This document shows positions 1 to 8,517 of a DNA stretch of 49,362 bases, one piece after another; the stretch's first letter is position 1, and each line of letters starts with the position of its first letter. Source of the DNA: Bacillota bacterium (lineage in GTDB: Bacteria > Bacillota > Clostridia > Clostridiales > Clostridiaceae); NCBI GenBank assembly GCA_023445445.1, contig JAEXLD010000123.1:1-49362 (forward strand). The letters are read 5' to 3'. The notes beneath the pieces were generated by a model. The model saw only the letters and a program-made list of their open reading frames with translations. It did not search any database and was not told the origin of the DNA. Made by a program: the position numbers and the translations under genes.

Positions 1-1
1 T

Positions 2-781
2 GATATGGGCGAAGTTCATGTAAAAAATGTTTCTTCAAATGATAAATACGCAGCAAACGCAAAAATGAAGTATTTAGATGAAGTTGTAAGATCAAATATT
101 GGACTAGCTGATAAAGTTTATGATTCCTTAAAAAATTCTTATCTGCCACTAACAATAGGTGGAGATCATGCATTAGCAATTGGAAGCCTTGCAGGTGTAA
201 GTAAGTTTTTCGAGGGAGATCTTGCAGTTATTTGGGTGGACGCTCATGGTGATATAAATACACCAGAAACTTCACCATCAGGAAACATTCACGGAATGCC
301 TTTAGCAAGCTCTATGGGAATTGGTTATGAAGATTTAACTAATATTTATTTCCATGGACAAAAGGTTAAACCTGAAAATGTATTTTTATTAGGTTGTAGA
401 GACTTAGATTTAGGTGAACTTGAGTTAATAGAAGAAAACAATCTAAATGTATGGACCATGAAAGATATTAAAACAAAGGGCATAAAAACAGTATTAAAAG
501 AATTGTTAAAAGCTTTAAATGAAAGTAATGTTAAAAACATTCACTTTAGTTTCGATATTGATAGCTTAGATCCAGCTTATGTGCCTGGTACAGGAACTCC
601 CGTAGAAGATGGTTTATCCTTCTCTGAAGGTAAGGAAGTAATAGAAACTATAATAAATACTTCTTTAGTTAGATCTATGGATTTTGTAGAGTTTAACCCA
701 GAACTAGACCATAATAAAAGGACTTTAGAAACTTGTCTTGAATTATTAAAGGTTATTTCTAAATCCTTTGAAGGAAAATAA
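2..781 (+). CDS. rocF: Arginase, 5' end missing (window edge)
   Basis: Ureohydrolase that splits L-arginine to ornithine and urea with two Mn ions in the cytosol. Visible metal motifs are GGDHALAIGS, the D-x-H-x-D box (VDAHGD) and the D-x-D box (SFDIDSLDPAY). The loop SPSGNIHGMPLA is the arginase type and argues against agmatinase. The first in-frame ATG is at position 5, but the codon before it (2-4, Asp) stays open and the family usually has about 300 residues, so roughly 40 N-terminal residues lie outside the window. A terminator follows at 810-835. Identity is confident; the start is not visible. Confidence 0.88.
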   Translation, partial: DMGEVHVKNVSSNDKYAANAKMKYLDEVVRSNIGLADKVYDSLKNSYLPLTIGGDHALAIGSLAGVSKFFEGDLAVIWVDAHGDINTPETSPSGNIHGMPLASSMGIGYEDLTNIYFHGQKVKPENVFLLGCRDLDLGELELIEENNLNVWTMKDIKTKGIKTVLKELLKALNESNVKNIHFSFDIDSLDPAYVPGTGTPVEDGLSFSEGKEVIETIINTSLVRSMDFVEFNPELDHNKRTLETCLELLKVISKSFEGK

Positions 782-809
782 TATATAAGCTCATGGCATA
801 TTATAGATT

Positions 810-835
810 AGAGGCTGCTTAAGTAGTCTCTTTTT
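810..835 (+). terminator. Terminator after arginase
   Basis: Imperfect hairpin (AGAGGCTG paired with TAGTCTCT, including G-T pairs, loop CTTAAG) followed by five Ts, 29 bases after the arginase stop. Confidence 0.7.
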
Positions 836-983
836 GATTTATTAAATTTTTATGTTATTATATTAGTTGTAAAAAATATTTTATATTCATTTACTTTAAT
901 TATCTTTAATTTGATATGATTATAATTATACTAATTTAGAGTATTATAAAAAGTATATATTAAGTGAAATTTAGGAGGATATA

Positions 984-1610
984 ATGAAGCTATTATTTTT
1001 CGATACAGAAACCACAAGTATAAAACCAGGGAACATTTGTCAATTAAGCTATATAGTAGTAGATGCTTCAACTAAGCCACAAAAAACTACAGGTAAAAAC
1101 TTCTTCTTTACTGTAGATACTATGGATGAAGGAGCTCAAGCTATTCATGGTTTTTCCCTAGAAAAACTATATGAGCTTTCTGATGGAAATGAATTTATAG
1201 AATTTGTACACGAATTTATGCCTGACTTCTTTGATGCAGATTTCATCATAGGACACAATGTTCAATTTGATATAAAATTTTTAAAACATGAATTACAACA
1301 ATTATGGGAAGCTGGTCTTATAGACACTACTTGGGAGCCTAAAAATACTTTTTGTACTATGGCTTACTATAAACCTATATGCAATATACTTAATCCTTCT
1401 GGATTAGTTAAAAATCCAAAGCTTTCCGAGGTTATAGATTTTTTAGAAATTACAGAAGAGCAAATTTCAAATAAAGCAAATGAACTTTTTGAAGGAAGTG
1501 GCAACTATCATGATGCTAGATTTGATACTGCAGCAACTTACTTAACAGTAATTCAAGGTATGAAAAAAGGATTAATTCCACCTGGATATTTTACAAAACT
1601 ACTTAAATAA
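984..1610 (+). CDS. DnaQ-like 3'-5' exonuclease (DEDDh family)
   Basis: 208-residue stand-alone exonuclease domain. The DEDDh residues can be picked out: FDTETT near the N terminus (Exo I), GHNVQFDIKFL in the middle (Exo II) and YHDARFD near residue 175 (Exo III, H and D). The family degrades DNA or RNA from the 3' end, for example DNA polymerase III epsilon proofreading or RNase T-like trimming. No polymerase or helicase domain is attached, so the substrate is open. RBS AGGAGG lies just upstream of ATG 984. It is monocistronic, and the conserved-loop hairpin at 1616-1686 begins a few bases after its stop. Confidence 0.8.
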   Translation: MKLLFFDTETTSIKPGNICQLSYIVVDASTKPQKTTGKNFFFTVDTMDEGAQAIHGFSLEKLYELSDGNEFIEFVHEFMPDFFDADFIIGHNVQFDIKFLKHELQQLWEAGLIDTTWEPKNTFCTMAYYKPICNILNPSGLVKNPKLSEVIDFLEITEEQISNKANELFEGSGNYHDARFDTAATYLTVIQGMKKGLIPPGYFTKLLK

Positions 1611-1615
1611 AAAAT

Positions 1616-1735
1616 AAAGAGAAAAATATAATGTTAGTTGTTCCGTCGCAAGCTCCAAGTCACACTAACATTATATTTTTCTCTTTTTATACTAAAGGAA
1701 ATAATTCCTCCCACAATCGGAATTATATAATATTT
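1616..1735. repeat. Conserved-loop hairpin element, copy 1 (bidirectional terminator)
   Basis: Perfect 23-bp stem (1616-1638 with 1664-1686) around a 25-base loop containing CCGTCGCAAGCTCCAAGTC, followed by ATACTAAAGG and a second hairpin (ATAATTCC with GGAATTAT). T-rich tracts lie on both outer sides, so it can end transcription from the exonuclease (+) and pflA (-), which converge here. The loop and second hairpin recur at 9351-9460 and 9515-9600, but the long stem has a different sequence in each copy. Confidence 0.75.
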
Positions 1736-1762
1736 TTATAAATTCCTAAAAATTCATCTATA

Positions 1763-2476
1763 TTAATACTCACTAAAATACTTATCTTTAAGTTCCTTAC
1801 AAAGATCCTTATCCATAGCTGGAACTCCTTCTAGTCTATATCTTATCTTCATGTTTTCATATTTACTTACACCTAACAAATGATATGGTAGTAATTCCAC
1901 CTTTTCAACATTTTTTAAAGAATCAACAAACTCTCTTAATCTTTTCATATAAGCTTCGCTATCAGTTTTTCCTGGTACAACTACTTGTCTTATCCACAAT
2001 TTAGTATTTGCTCTTTTCATAGCTTCTATAAATTTATTTGTTTCATGAATCTTACTTCCAGTCATATCTAAATAACCTTCTTCAGTTAGATGTTTTACAT
2101 CATATAGAACTAAATCTGTATATTTAAGTATTTCATCATAATCTCCAAATCCAACTCCAGAGGTATCTAAACAAGTATGTATTCCTTCTTCCTTACAGCC
2201 CTTCAAAACTTCTAAAAGAAATTCTGGTTGTCTAAGTGGATCTCCCCCTGAGAAAGTAACTCCTCCATTTGATGCCTGAAAATAACTTTTAAATCTTTTT
2301 ATTTTTTTTAGTAAATCTTCACTACTGTATTCAGTACCTTCATTCTCACTCCATGTATCAGGATTATGGCAATATAAACATCTTAATTTACAACCTTGAA
2401 AAAATACAACAACTCTTATTCCTGGTCCGTCTACTAGTCCCATAGTTTCTATAGAATGAATTCTACCTCTTATCAT
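1763..2476 (-). CDS. pflA: Pyruvate formate-lyase activating enzyme
   Basis: Radical SAM glycyl-radical activase of 237 residues. The cluster motif CKLRCLYCHNP (C-x3-C-x2-C) is near residue 30, preceded by the family opening with GLVDGPGIR; GGVTFSGGDPLRQPEF, the glycine-rich SAM-binding region, follows. It installs the glycyl radical on pyruvate formate-lyase, which makes formate and acetyl-CoA anaerobically. pflB is normally adjacent; here the upstream neighbour is a GNAT/DJ-1 protein and downstream is a convergent exonuclease, so pflB must lie elsewhere. Activation of another glycyl-radical enzyme is possible, though length and motifs fit PflA best. A GGGGAAG ribosome site precedes ATG 2476. 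Confidence 0.9.
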   Translation of the reverse strand: MIRGRIHSIETMGLVDGPGIRVVVFFQGCKLRCLYCHNPDTWSENEGTEYSSEDLLKKIKRFKSYFQASNGGVTFSGGDPLRQPEFLLEVLKGCKEEGIHTCLDTSGVGFGDYDEILKYTDLVLYDVKHLTEEGYLDMTGSKIHETNKFIEAMKRANTKLWIRQVVVPGKTDSEAYMKRLREFVDSLKNVEKVELLPYHLLGVSKYENMKIRYRLEGVPAMDKDLCKELKDKYFSEY

Positions 2477-2567
2477 ATTATCTTCCCCTTCGTTCTACAC
2501 AGTTAAAACATCTTTAATTTCTTAATTAATTATAATGGCTATATAATAAATTGTCCAATGTAAATAA

Positions 2568-3647
2568 TTAATAATTATATAGGAAACCAATTTCCCTTGC
2601 TAATTTATCAGAGATTTCATAGCCTGATATTTTCTTAATTATATTTATGCATAACTTAACATTTCCTATTAAATTATAAGAAATCATTATTTTCCCATTA
2701 TCAACAAAATCTTTATTAGATATATTAGCTCCAGTTATTATATATTTAGAACTTGGTATAGAGATACCCTCCATATTTATTAATTTATTCAAAAAATATA
2801 CGCCATTAGACAGTGTTCCTATATAATCACAGTGACTATATACTTCATTTAAATATTCTACTATTTTAGCATTGTCAATTTCCTCTTTACATAAGATTCC
2901 ACCAGGTATTAATAGAATATCAGGTAATATATTATTATAATTTATATTATAATTTATATCTATAGAGCCATCTTTAATTTTTACTGAATCACTATTGGAT
3001 AATGAATAAACATGGAAATAATCTTCTTTTAATATTTCATTTACTTTATTAAAAATATCAAAAATTAAAGAATATTCTGCTACATTAACATTGTTATATA
3101 ACAAAATTCCAATCTTAATTTGTGCATTTACTTTACGGCTTATAAATTTATTTTTAGTTAACTTATAAGTTCTTTCATTTCTAATATTATTTAGTTCTTC
3201 AAATCCAATCTTTTTTAATAAAGCTTTACTTTCTGTAGTTTTTACTGTCTCTATAATAGCTTGTCCCCCAAATTCAAAGAAATAATATTCAAGTAATAAT
3301 CTTAAAGCTTCTTCTCCATAGCCTCTTCTTCTATATTTATAGTGTATTTTAATATTAATTCTAGCAACCTTAGTGGCAGAATTATATCCATGAAAACTAA
3401 CTTCTCCTACTGGGTTATCCTCTAAATCATAAATTAGACAATAAAAATTCTTACCATCTGTTGGGTTTATCATCTTTTTATAAAACATTTCCCACTTTTC
3501 TCTTGGAAAAGAATATGCATTTCCAAAGTCGCCCATGTTCTTTCTATTACCCCATAACTCTTCTACAAAAGCTAATTCATTAAACTCCGGCATTTTAATA
3601 TATACTAACTTTCCATTTCTTCTATATAAATTAATTTTATCACTCAT
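2568..3647 (-). CDS. GNAT acetyltransferase fused to a DJ-1/PfpI-like domain
   Basis: 359 residues with two folds. Residues about 1-165 are a GNAT N-acetyltransferase of the RimJ/RimL kind: the acetyl-CoA loop is seen in YRRRGYGEEAL, and the C-terminal part ends in KKIGFEELN. Residues about 175-350 resemble DJ-1/PfpI or the amidotransferase part of AraC-type regulators (QIKIGILLYNNVN at the start, DILLIPGG in the middle). Where those proteins carry the nucleophile in a V-C-T-G elbow, this one reads TLSNG, so the cysteine appears replaced by serine. AGGTGAT precedes ATG 3647. The gene ends 91 bases before pflA. Substrate unknown; the domain calls are firmer than any function. Confidence 0.7.
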   Translation of the reverse strand: MSDKINLYRRNGKLVYIKMPEFNELAFVEELWGNRKNMGDFGNAYSFPREKWEMFYKKMINPTDGKNFYCLIYDLEDNPVGEVSFHGYNSATKVARINIKIHYKYRRRGYGEEALRLLLEYYFFEFGGQAIIETVKTTESKALLKKIGFEELNNIRNERTYKLTKNKFISRKVNAQIKIGILLYNNVNVAEYSLIFDIFNKVNEILKEDYFHVYSLSNSDSVKIKDGSIDINYNINYNNILPDILLIPGGILCKEEIDNAKIVEYLNEVYSHCDYIGTLSNGVYFLNKLINMEGISIPSSKYIITGANISNKDFVDNGKIMISYNLIGNVKLCINIIKKISGYEISDKLAREIGFLYNY

Positions 3648-3999
3648 TATATCACCTATAATCTTTTCTTTTTCTTAAAGTAGATATATTATTAAATATC
3701 TCATAAATTAATGCATTAATCAAGAAATAAGAATGATATATGCAAATTATGTAATTAAAAATTAATATTTTATTATCTATACTAATTATCTTTAAGAAAT
3801 GAAACTTTTAAGTATATAGATTATATCTATTATTCTAAAGAACAACGAATTTTCTAACAATTATTATACGCTTTTAAAAATTTAGTATTTCTAAACTTTC
3901 AATGTTGTTTTATTAAACTAATTTAAAACAATTCTTCTTAATCTCAATAATATCAATGACTTAAGCAAGTATATTTTTTTTATTTTTTTCAAAAAAATG

Positions 4000-4028
4000 T
4001 TGATTTTTTCTTTTTAAATATATATAAT
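4000..4028 (+). promoter_or_regulatory. SigA promoter of the regulator-potABCD operon
   Basis: TTGATT (4000-4005), 17-base spacer, TATAAT (4023-4028). The predicted start near 4035 leaves a leader of about 65 bases containing the inverted repeat at 4052-4066. Confidence 0.75.
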
Positions 4029-4051
4029 TACTATTGTTTGTTTAGTAATTT

Positions 4052-4066
4052 TAAACCTAGGGTTTA
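4052..4066. promoter_or_regulatory. Inverted repeat, candidate operator of the XRE-cupin regulator
   Basis: TAAACC-TAG-GGTTTA, a 6-bp inverted repeat just downstream of the predicted transcription start and 34 bases before the regulator start. TTTAGTA occurs on both sides (4041 and 4063). The position suits autorepression; binding is inferred. Confidence 0.4.
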
Positions 4067-4099
4067 GTATTAGAAAATATTAATTTGGAAGGTGTAATT

Positions 4100-4639
4100 G
4101 TGGAAATCGGTGAAAAAATACGTAGATTACGTATTGAAAAACAATTAACTCAAGAGGAACTAGCTAATAGATGTGAATTATCTAAAGGCTTTATATCACA
4201 AGTGGAAAATGATTTAACTTCTCCTTCAATAGCTACTTTAATAGATATATTAGAGATCTTAGGAACTAATTTAAGAGAGTTCTTTAGTGATGCTAGCGAA
4301 GAAAAAGTTACTTTTACATACGAAGATATGTTTGAAACTGAAAATGAAGACTTAAAATATAAGCTAATGTGGCTTATACCTAATGCTCAAAAAAATGAAA
4401 TGGAACCAATTATGATAACTTTAGAACCTAATGGACAATATATAGAGGAAGAACCTCATGAAGGTGAGGAATTTGGTTATGTATTATCTGGGACTATAAT
4501 ATTACATTTAGGCAAAAAGAAATTTAAAGTAAAAAAGGGAGAAAGTTTCTATTTTAAACCTAGATCAAATCACTATATTTCAAATGCAGGTAAAACTCAA
4601 GCTAAAGTTATTTGGATAAGTACTCCCCCATCATTTTAA
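4100..4639 (+). CDS. XRE-cupin transcriptional regulator (PuuR-like)
   Basis: 179 residues. Residues about 5-60 form an XRE helix-turn-helix (LTQEELANRCELSKGFISQVE); residues about 105-175 form a cupin barrel (EEPHEGEEFGYVLSG ... KKGESFYFKPRSNHYISNAG). This architecture is that of PuuR-type regulators, which sense putrescine or related ligands. I chose GTG 4100 because GGAAGG (4087-4092) sits seven bases upstream; an in-frame TTG at 4085 overlaps that ribosome site. It is the first gene of the potABCD operon, with 23 bases to potA, so it most likely represses polyamine uptake and itself. Confidence 0.85.
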   Translation: MEIGEKIRRLRIEKQLTQEELANRCELSKGFISQVENDLTSPSIATLIDILEILGTNLREFFSDASEEKVTFTYEDMFETENEDLKYKLMWLIPNAQKNEMEPIMITLEPNGQYIEEEPHEGEEFGYVLSGTIILHLGKKKFKVKKGESFYFKPRSNHYISNAGKTQAKVIWISTPPSF

Positions 4640-4662
4640 ATCTATAGAAAGAGGTGTTTATT

Positions 4663-5712
4663 TTGGAACAAAATATTATAGAAATTAAAGGTGTTTCTAA
4701 AACTTTTGAAGATAATTGTGTTTTAGACAACCTTTCATTAAACATTAAAAAGAATGAATTTCTAACATTGCTAGGTCCTAGTGGATGTGGAAAAACTACT
4801 ACTTTAAAAATAATTGCTGGCTTTGAAGAAGCGGATCAAGGTGAAATCTTATTTAATGGAAGTGATATTTCATCCTTACCGCCATATAAGAGACAGGTAA
4901 ACACCGTTTTCCAAAAGTATGCATTATTCCCTCATATGAACGTTTATGATAATGTAGCTTTTGGATTAAAGATAAAGAAAACTCCAAAGAATGAAATAGA
5001 TTCAAAAGTAAAGGAAATGCTAAAACTAGTATCCTTAGAAGGTTTTGAAAAAAGAAAAATTGAATCTTTAAGTGGTGGTCAACAACAAAGAGTTGCTATT
5101 GCTAGAGCACTAGTTAACGAACCTGAAGTTCTTCTTTTAGATGAGCCTTTAGGAGCTTTAGATTTAAAACTTAGAAAAGAAATGCAAATAGAATTAAAAA
5201 GAATCCAACAAAGATTAGGAATTACCTTTATTTTTGTTACTCATGACCAAGAGGAAGCATTAACTATGTCAGATACAATTATAGTAATGAATAAGGGTAA
5301 GATTCAACAAATGGGTTCACCAGAAGATATATATAATGAACCTGCTAATGCTTTCGTTGCTGATTTTATCGGTGAAAGTAATATATTAAATGGAAAAATG
5401 ATTGAAGATTGTAAAGTTGAATTCTGTAATAGAATATTTGAATGTGTCGATAAAGGATTTAGTAAAAATGAATCAGTTGATGTTGTTATAAGACCAGAGG
5501 ATATTAAAATTGTATCTGCTGAAAATGGAATGTTAAAAGGAAATGTAAAGTCAATTATATTTAAAGGAGTTCATTACGAAATAGAGGTTGAAGAAGGAAA
5601 TAATACTTGGATTTTACACAATACTAAGTATGCTGAAGTAAATTCTATAGTTGGATTAGATATTTATCCTGAAGATATTCATATAATGAGAAAGGTTTCT
5701 GACAATGAGTAA
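4663..5712 (+). CDS. potA: Spermidine/putrescine ABC transporter ATPase
   Basis: 349-residue importer ATPase. Walker A GPSGCGKTT, Q-loop near QKYALFPHM, signature LSGGQQQRVAIARAL, Walker B LLLDEPLGALD and switch histidine VTHDQEE are all intact. A C-terminal TOBE-like regulatory domain begins near residue 240 (VVIRPEDI). Start: AGAGGTG at 4650-4656 is correctly spaced for TTG 4663; the in-frame GTG at 4654 lies inside that ribosome site. It energises uptake of spermidine and putrescine through PotB/PotC with PotD. The stop overlaps potB by 8 bases, consistent with translational coupling. Confidence 0.93.
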   Translation: MEQNIIEIKGVSKTFEDNCVLDNLSLNIKKNEFLTLLGPSGCGKTTTLKIIAGFEEADQGEILFNGSDISSLPPYKRQVNTVFQKYALFPHMNVYDNVAFGLKIKKTPKNEIDSKVKEMLKLVSLEGFEKRKIESLSGGQQQRVAIARALVNEPEVLLLDEPLGALDLKLRKEMQIELKRIQQRLGITFIFVTHDQEEALTMSDTIIVMNKGKIQQMGSPEDIYNEPANAFVADFIGESNILNGKMIEDCKVEFCNRIFECVDKGFSKNESVDVVIRPEDIKIVSAENGMLKGNVKSIIFKGVHYEIEVEEGNNTWILHNTKYAEVNSIVGLDIYPEDIHIMRKVSDNE

Positions 5713-6559
5713 GACAAAAACATCTAGAAAAAATCTAGCTGCTTATCCATTTGTATTTTGGAGTTCTCTATTTATTGTAATTCCTTTATTAATAGTATTA
5801 TTCTTCGGCTTTACAGTTACATCTCCTGATGGAAGTTATTCTTTTTCAACAGAGAATTTTTTAAGATTAATTCAGCCACAATATATTAAAGTTTTTGAAA
5901 GAAGCTTATGGCTTGCTATTCTATCTACATTTTGGTGCTTAGTTTTAGGTTACCCTGTAGCTTATATAATTTCAAAAATGAAACCTTCAAAAGGCAACAT
6001 TTTAATTATGTTATTTATTGTTCCTATGTGGATGAATTTCTTACTTAGAACTTATGCATGGCTACCTATACTAGGTAAAAATGGTTTTATTAATAATATA
6101 CTTGGTTCTTTAGGTTTTGGTCCTTTTAATTTCCTATATAATGATGGTGCTGTAATATTAGGTATGGTTTATAATTTCTTACCTTTTATGGTCTTACCAA
6201 TTTATACTGTATTAACTAAAATCGATAATGATTTATTAAATGCAGCATATGATTTAGGTGCTAATAGACAACAAGTTTTTAGAAAAGTAGTTCTTCCTTT
6301 AAGTATGCCTGGAGTAATTTCTGGTATTACAATGGTATTTATGCCAGCAGTTTCTACCTTCGTAATTTCAAGATTACTAGGTGGTGGTCAATATATGCTT
6401 TTAGGTAACTTAATTGAACAACAATTTACAACAATGGGTGATTGGAACTTCGGTTCATCAATTTCAATTTTTATGATGGCGATAATTTTAATTTGTATGG
6501 CAGTAATGAGCTTGTTTGATAACTCAGAGGCTAAAGAAGGAGGCGGTCAATTATGGTAA
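5705..6559 (+). CDS. potB: Spermidine/putrescine ABC transporter permease PotB
   Basis: 284-residue integral membrane protein with about six hydrophobic segments, the first near residues 13-35. The cytoplasmic EAA loop that docks PotA is visible as AAYDLGANRQQVFRKVVLPL. It overlaps potA at its start and potC at its end (6553-6559), so the four transporter genes are translationally coupled. With PotC it forms the heterodimeric polyamine channel. Confidence 0.92.
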   Translation: MSKTKTSRKNLAAYPFVFWSSLFIVIPLLIVLFFGFTVTSPDGSYSFSTENFLRLIQPQYIKVFERSLWLAILSTFWCLVLGYPVAYIISKMKPSKGNILIMLFIVPMWMNFLLRTYAWLPILGKNGFINNILGSLGFGPFNFLYNDGAVILGMVYNFLPFMVLPIYTVLTKIDNDLLNAAYDLGANRQQVFRKVVLPLSMPGVISGITMVFMPAVSTFVISRLLGGGQYMLLGNLIEQQFTTMGDWNFGSSISIFMMAIILICMAVMSLFDNSEAKEGGGQLW

Positions 6560-7362
6560 AAGCATTAGAAAATTTTATTAAAAGATTTTATTTAGTGCTA
6601 GTTTTCATATTCTTATATATGCCTATTGCTGCCCTAATAATATTTTCCTTTAATGATTCAAAAACTATGGGAAAATGGTCTGGCTTCACTTTAAAATGGT
6701 ATGTTGAATTATTTAATAATGAAAATATATTAAAAGCCCTTTTCTTTACAATAGTTATTGCAATTATTTCTTCTTTAGTTGCTACAGTAATCGGAACCTT
6801 AGCAGCTATTGGAATAAATAAGATGAAGGGGCCTAAAAAAGCTCTATTATTAAATATAAACTATTTACCTGTATTAAATCCTGATATAGTTACTGGTATT
6901 GCCTTAATGAGTTTATTTATATTCTTAAGACCTCTTACTAAACTAGATTTTGGATTTACTACAATGTTACTTGCTCATATTACATTTAACATCCCATATG
7001 TAATACTTGCAGTTTTACCTAAGCTTAGACAATTACCTGAAAATATAGAAGAAGCAGCTTTAGACTTAGGTGCTACTCCTGCTTACACTTTAAGAAAAAT
7101 AATATTGCCTCAGATTAAACCTGGTATCTTTGCTGGTATGCTAATGGCATTTACTATGTCAGTTGATGACTTTGTTATAAGTTTCTTCACAGCTGGCCCA
7201 GGAGTTACAAATTTATCAATTGAAATATTTGCTATGGCAAGAAGAGGTATTAAACCTGAAATTAATGCTCTTTCTACATTGATGTTTGTAACAGTATTAA
7301 CCCTTTTATTAATAGCTAATAGAAAGGAATTTACAAGAGGTGATAAAGTTGAAAAAGCTTAA
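6553..7362 (+). CDS. potC: Spermidine/putrescine ABC transporter permease PotC
   Basis: 269 residues with about six membrane segments, the first near residues 12-32. The EAA loop reads EEAALDLGATPAYTLRKIILP, and SVDDFVISFF is typical of PotC. The start overlaps potB by 7 bases, and the end overlaps the potD start by 14 bases, so the ribosome site for potD lies inside potC. Confidence 0.92.
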   Translation: MVKALENFIKRFYLVLVFIFLYMPIAALIIFSFNDSKTMGKWSGFTLKWYVELFNNENILKALFFTIVIAIISSLVATVIGTLAAIGINKMKGPKKALLLNINYLPVLNPDIVTGIALMSLFIFLRPLTKLDFGFTTMLLAHITFNIPYVILAVLPKLRQLPENIEEAALDLGATPAYTLRKIILPQIKPGIFAGMLMAFTMSVDDFVISFFTAGPGVTNLSIEIFAMARRGIKPEINALSTLMFVTVLTLLLIANRKEFTRGDKVEKA

Positions 7363-8410
7363 GAAGTTTGTATCTGTATTATCTTCATTAATATTTATAT
7401 CTTCAGCTTTTGTTGGCTGTAATAGTAATAGTGATAATGGTAAAAGAACTTTAAATGTATTTAACTATGGTGATTATATAAATGAAGATTTAATAAAGAA
7501 ATTTGAAGATGAAACTGGGATAGATGTTATTTATGACACTTATGAATCTAATGAAATAATGTATCAAAAGGTTAAGAATAGTCCTGGTACTTATGATTTA
7601 ATATTCCCTTCAGACTATATGGTTGAAAAAATGGAAAAAGAAGATATGTTAGAAAAAATAGATTTTAACAATATTCCTAACTATAAATATATTGGAGAAG
7701 ATTTTAAAAATTTATCTTATGATCCTAACAATGAATATTCTGTTCCATATATGTGGGGAACTATTGGTATTATTTATGATGCTGATAGGGTTGATGATGA
7801 AGTAGATAGCTGGGATATACTATGGAATGAAAAATATAAAGGTGAAATTTTTATGTTTGATTCCATAAGAGATACCTTAGCAATATCCTTAGTTAGACTT
7901 GGATATTCAATGAATTCTACAGATAAAAGTGAATTAGATGCTGCTGCAGATGAATTAATAAAACAAAAGCCTTTAGTTCAATCTTATGTTATGGATGAAG
8001 TAAAGGATAAAATGATAAATGGCGAAGCTATCTTTGCAACTGTATATTCCGGAGATGCGATATACATTCAAGAAGAAGCTCCAGATTTAAATCTTCAATA
8101 TGTAGTACCTAAAGAAGGATCTAATAAATGGTTCGATGTTATGGTTATCCCTAAGGGAGCAAAGCATAAAACAGAAGCAGAGGAATTTATAAATTTCTTA
8201 TCTGATCCTGAAAATGCTAAAGAAAATGTTGAATATATAGGATATGCTACTCCTAATACTGGTGCATATGACCTTCTTGATGAAGAAACTCAAGAAGATG
8301 AAACTGTTTATCCTGCTGAAGAAGTTTTAGATAAATGTGAAATATTCAAAGACCTAGGAAATAATATTAAACTTTATGATGACGTTTGGTTAAAAGTAAA
8401 AATAAATTAG
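7349..8410 (+). CDS. potD: Spermidine/putrescine-binding lipoprotein PotD
   Basis: 353-residue extracytoplasmic binding protein. The N terminus is a lipoprotein signal ending in the lipobox AFVGC, with the acylated cysteine at residue 24. The mature part carries the polyamine-binding family pattern LNVFNYGDYINEDL and later VPYMWGTIGI. TTG 7349 is preferred because AGAGGTG (7336-7342) is 6 bases upstream; GTG 7340 overlaps that site. It captures polyamines outside the cell for PotABC and is the last gene of the operon, followed by a strong terminator. Confidence 0.92.
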   Translation: MKKLKKFVSVLSSLIFISSAFVGCNSNSDNGKRTLNVFNYGDYINEDLIKKFEDETGIDVIYDTYESNEIMYQKVKNSPGTYDLIFPSDYMVEKMEKEDMLEKIDFNNIPNYKYIGEDFKNLSYDPNNEYSVPYMWGTIGIIYDADRVDDEVDSWDILWNEKYKGEIFMFDSIRDTLAISLVRLGYSMNSTDKSELDAAADELIKQKPLVQSYVMDEVKDKMINGEAIFATVYSGDAIYIQEEAPDLNLQYVVPKEGSNKWFDVMVIPKGAKHKTEAEEFINFLSDPENAKENVEYIGYATPNTGAYDLLDEETQEDETVYPAEEVLDKCEIFKDLGNNIKLYDDVWLKVKIN

Positions 8411-8426
8411 ATTTTATATCTCATAC

Positions 8427-8455
8427 TAAAAGAGCTGCCTAAGCAGCTCTTTTAA
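8427..8455 (+). terminator. Terminator of the pot operon
   Basis: Perfect 12-bp stem (TAAAAGAGCTGC with its complement, loop CTAA), 16 bases after the potD stop. The last stem bases are a T run. Confidence 0.85.
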
Positions 8456-8471
8456 ATTACTAATAATATAT

Positions 8472-8517
8472 TATTTTTGAAACTCCTTATGGAGTTTCTT
8501 CTTTAATTTTTCATTAT
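8472..8517. repeat. ACTCC/GGAGT hairpin repeat, copy A
   Basis: GAAACTCC-ttat-GGAGTTTC (8479-8498) followed by a TTCTTTAATTTTTCATTATT tail. The same layout with a different tetraloop occurs twice at 38438-38457 and 38493-38512. It lies between the convergent potD and ndk. Confidence 0.6.

Larger units (their letters stand above)
3648..4099. other. Divergent intergenic region before the pot operon
   Basis: Very AT-rich 452-base gap between the GNAT/DJ-1 gene (-) and the XRE-cupin regulator (+). It holds the promoter at 4000-4028 and the inverted repeat at 4052-4066. I saw no open frame with a ribosome binding site and no RNA motif I recognise in the rest. Confidence 0.5.

Noticed and set aside
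346..540. A 64-codon minus-strand frame within arginase
   Set aside because: Antisense shadow of a clear gene.
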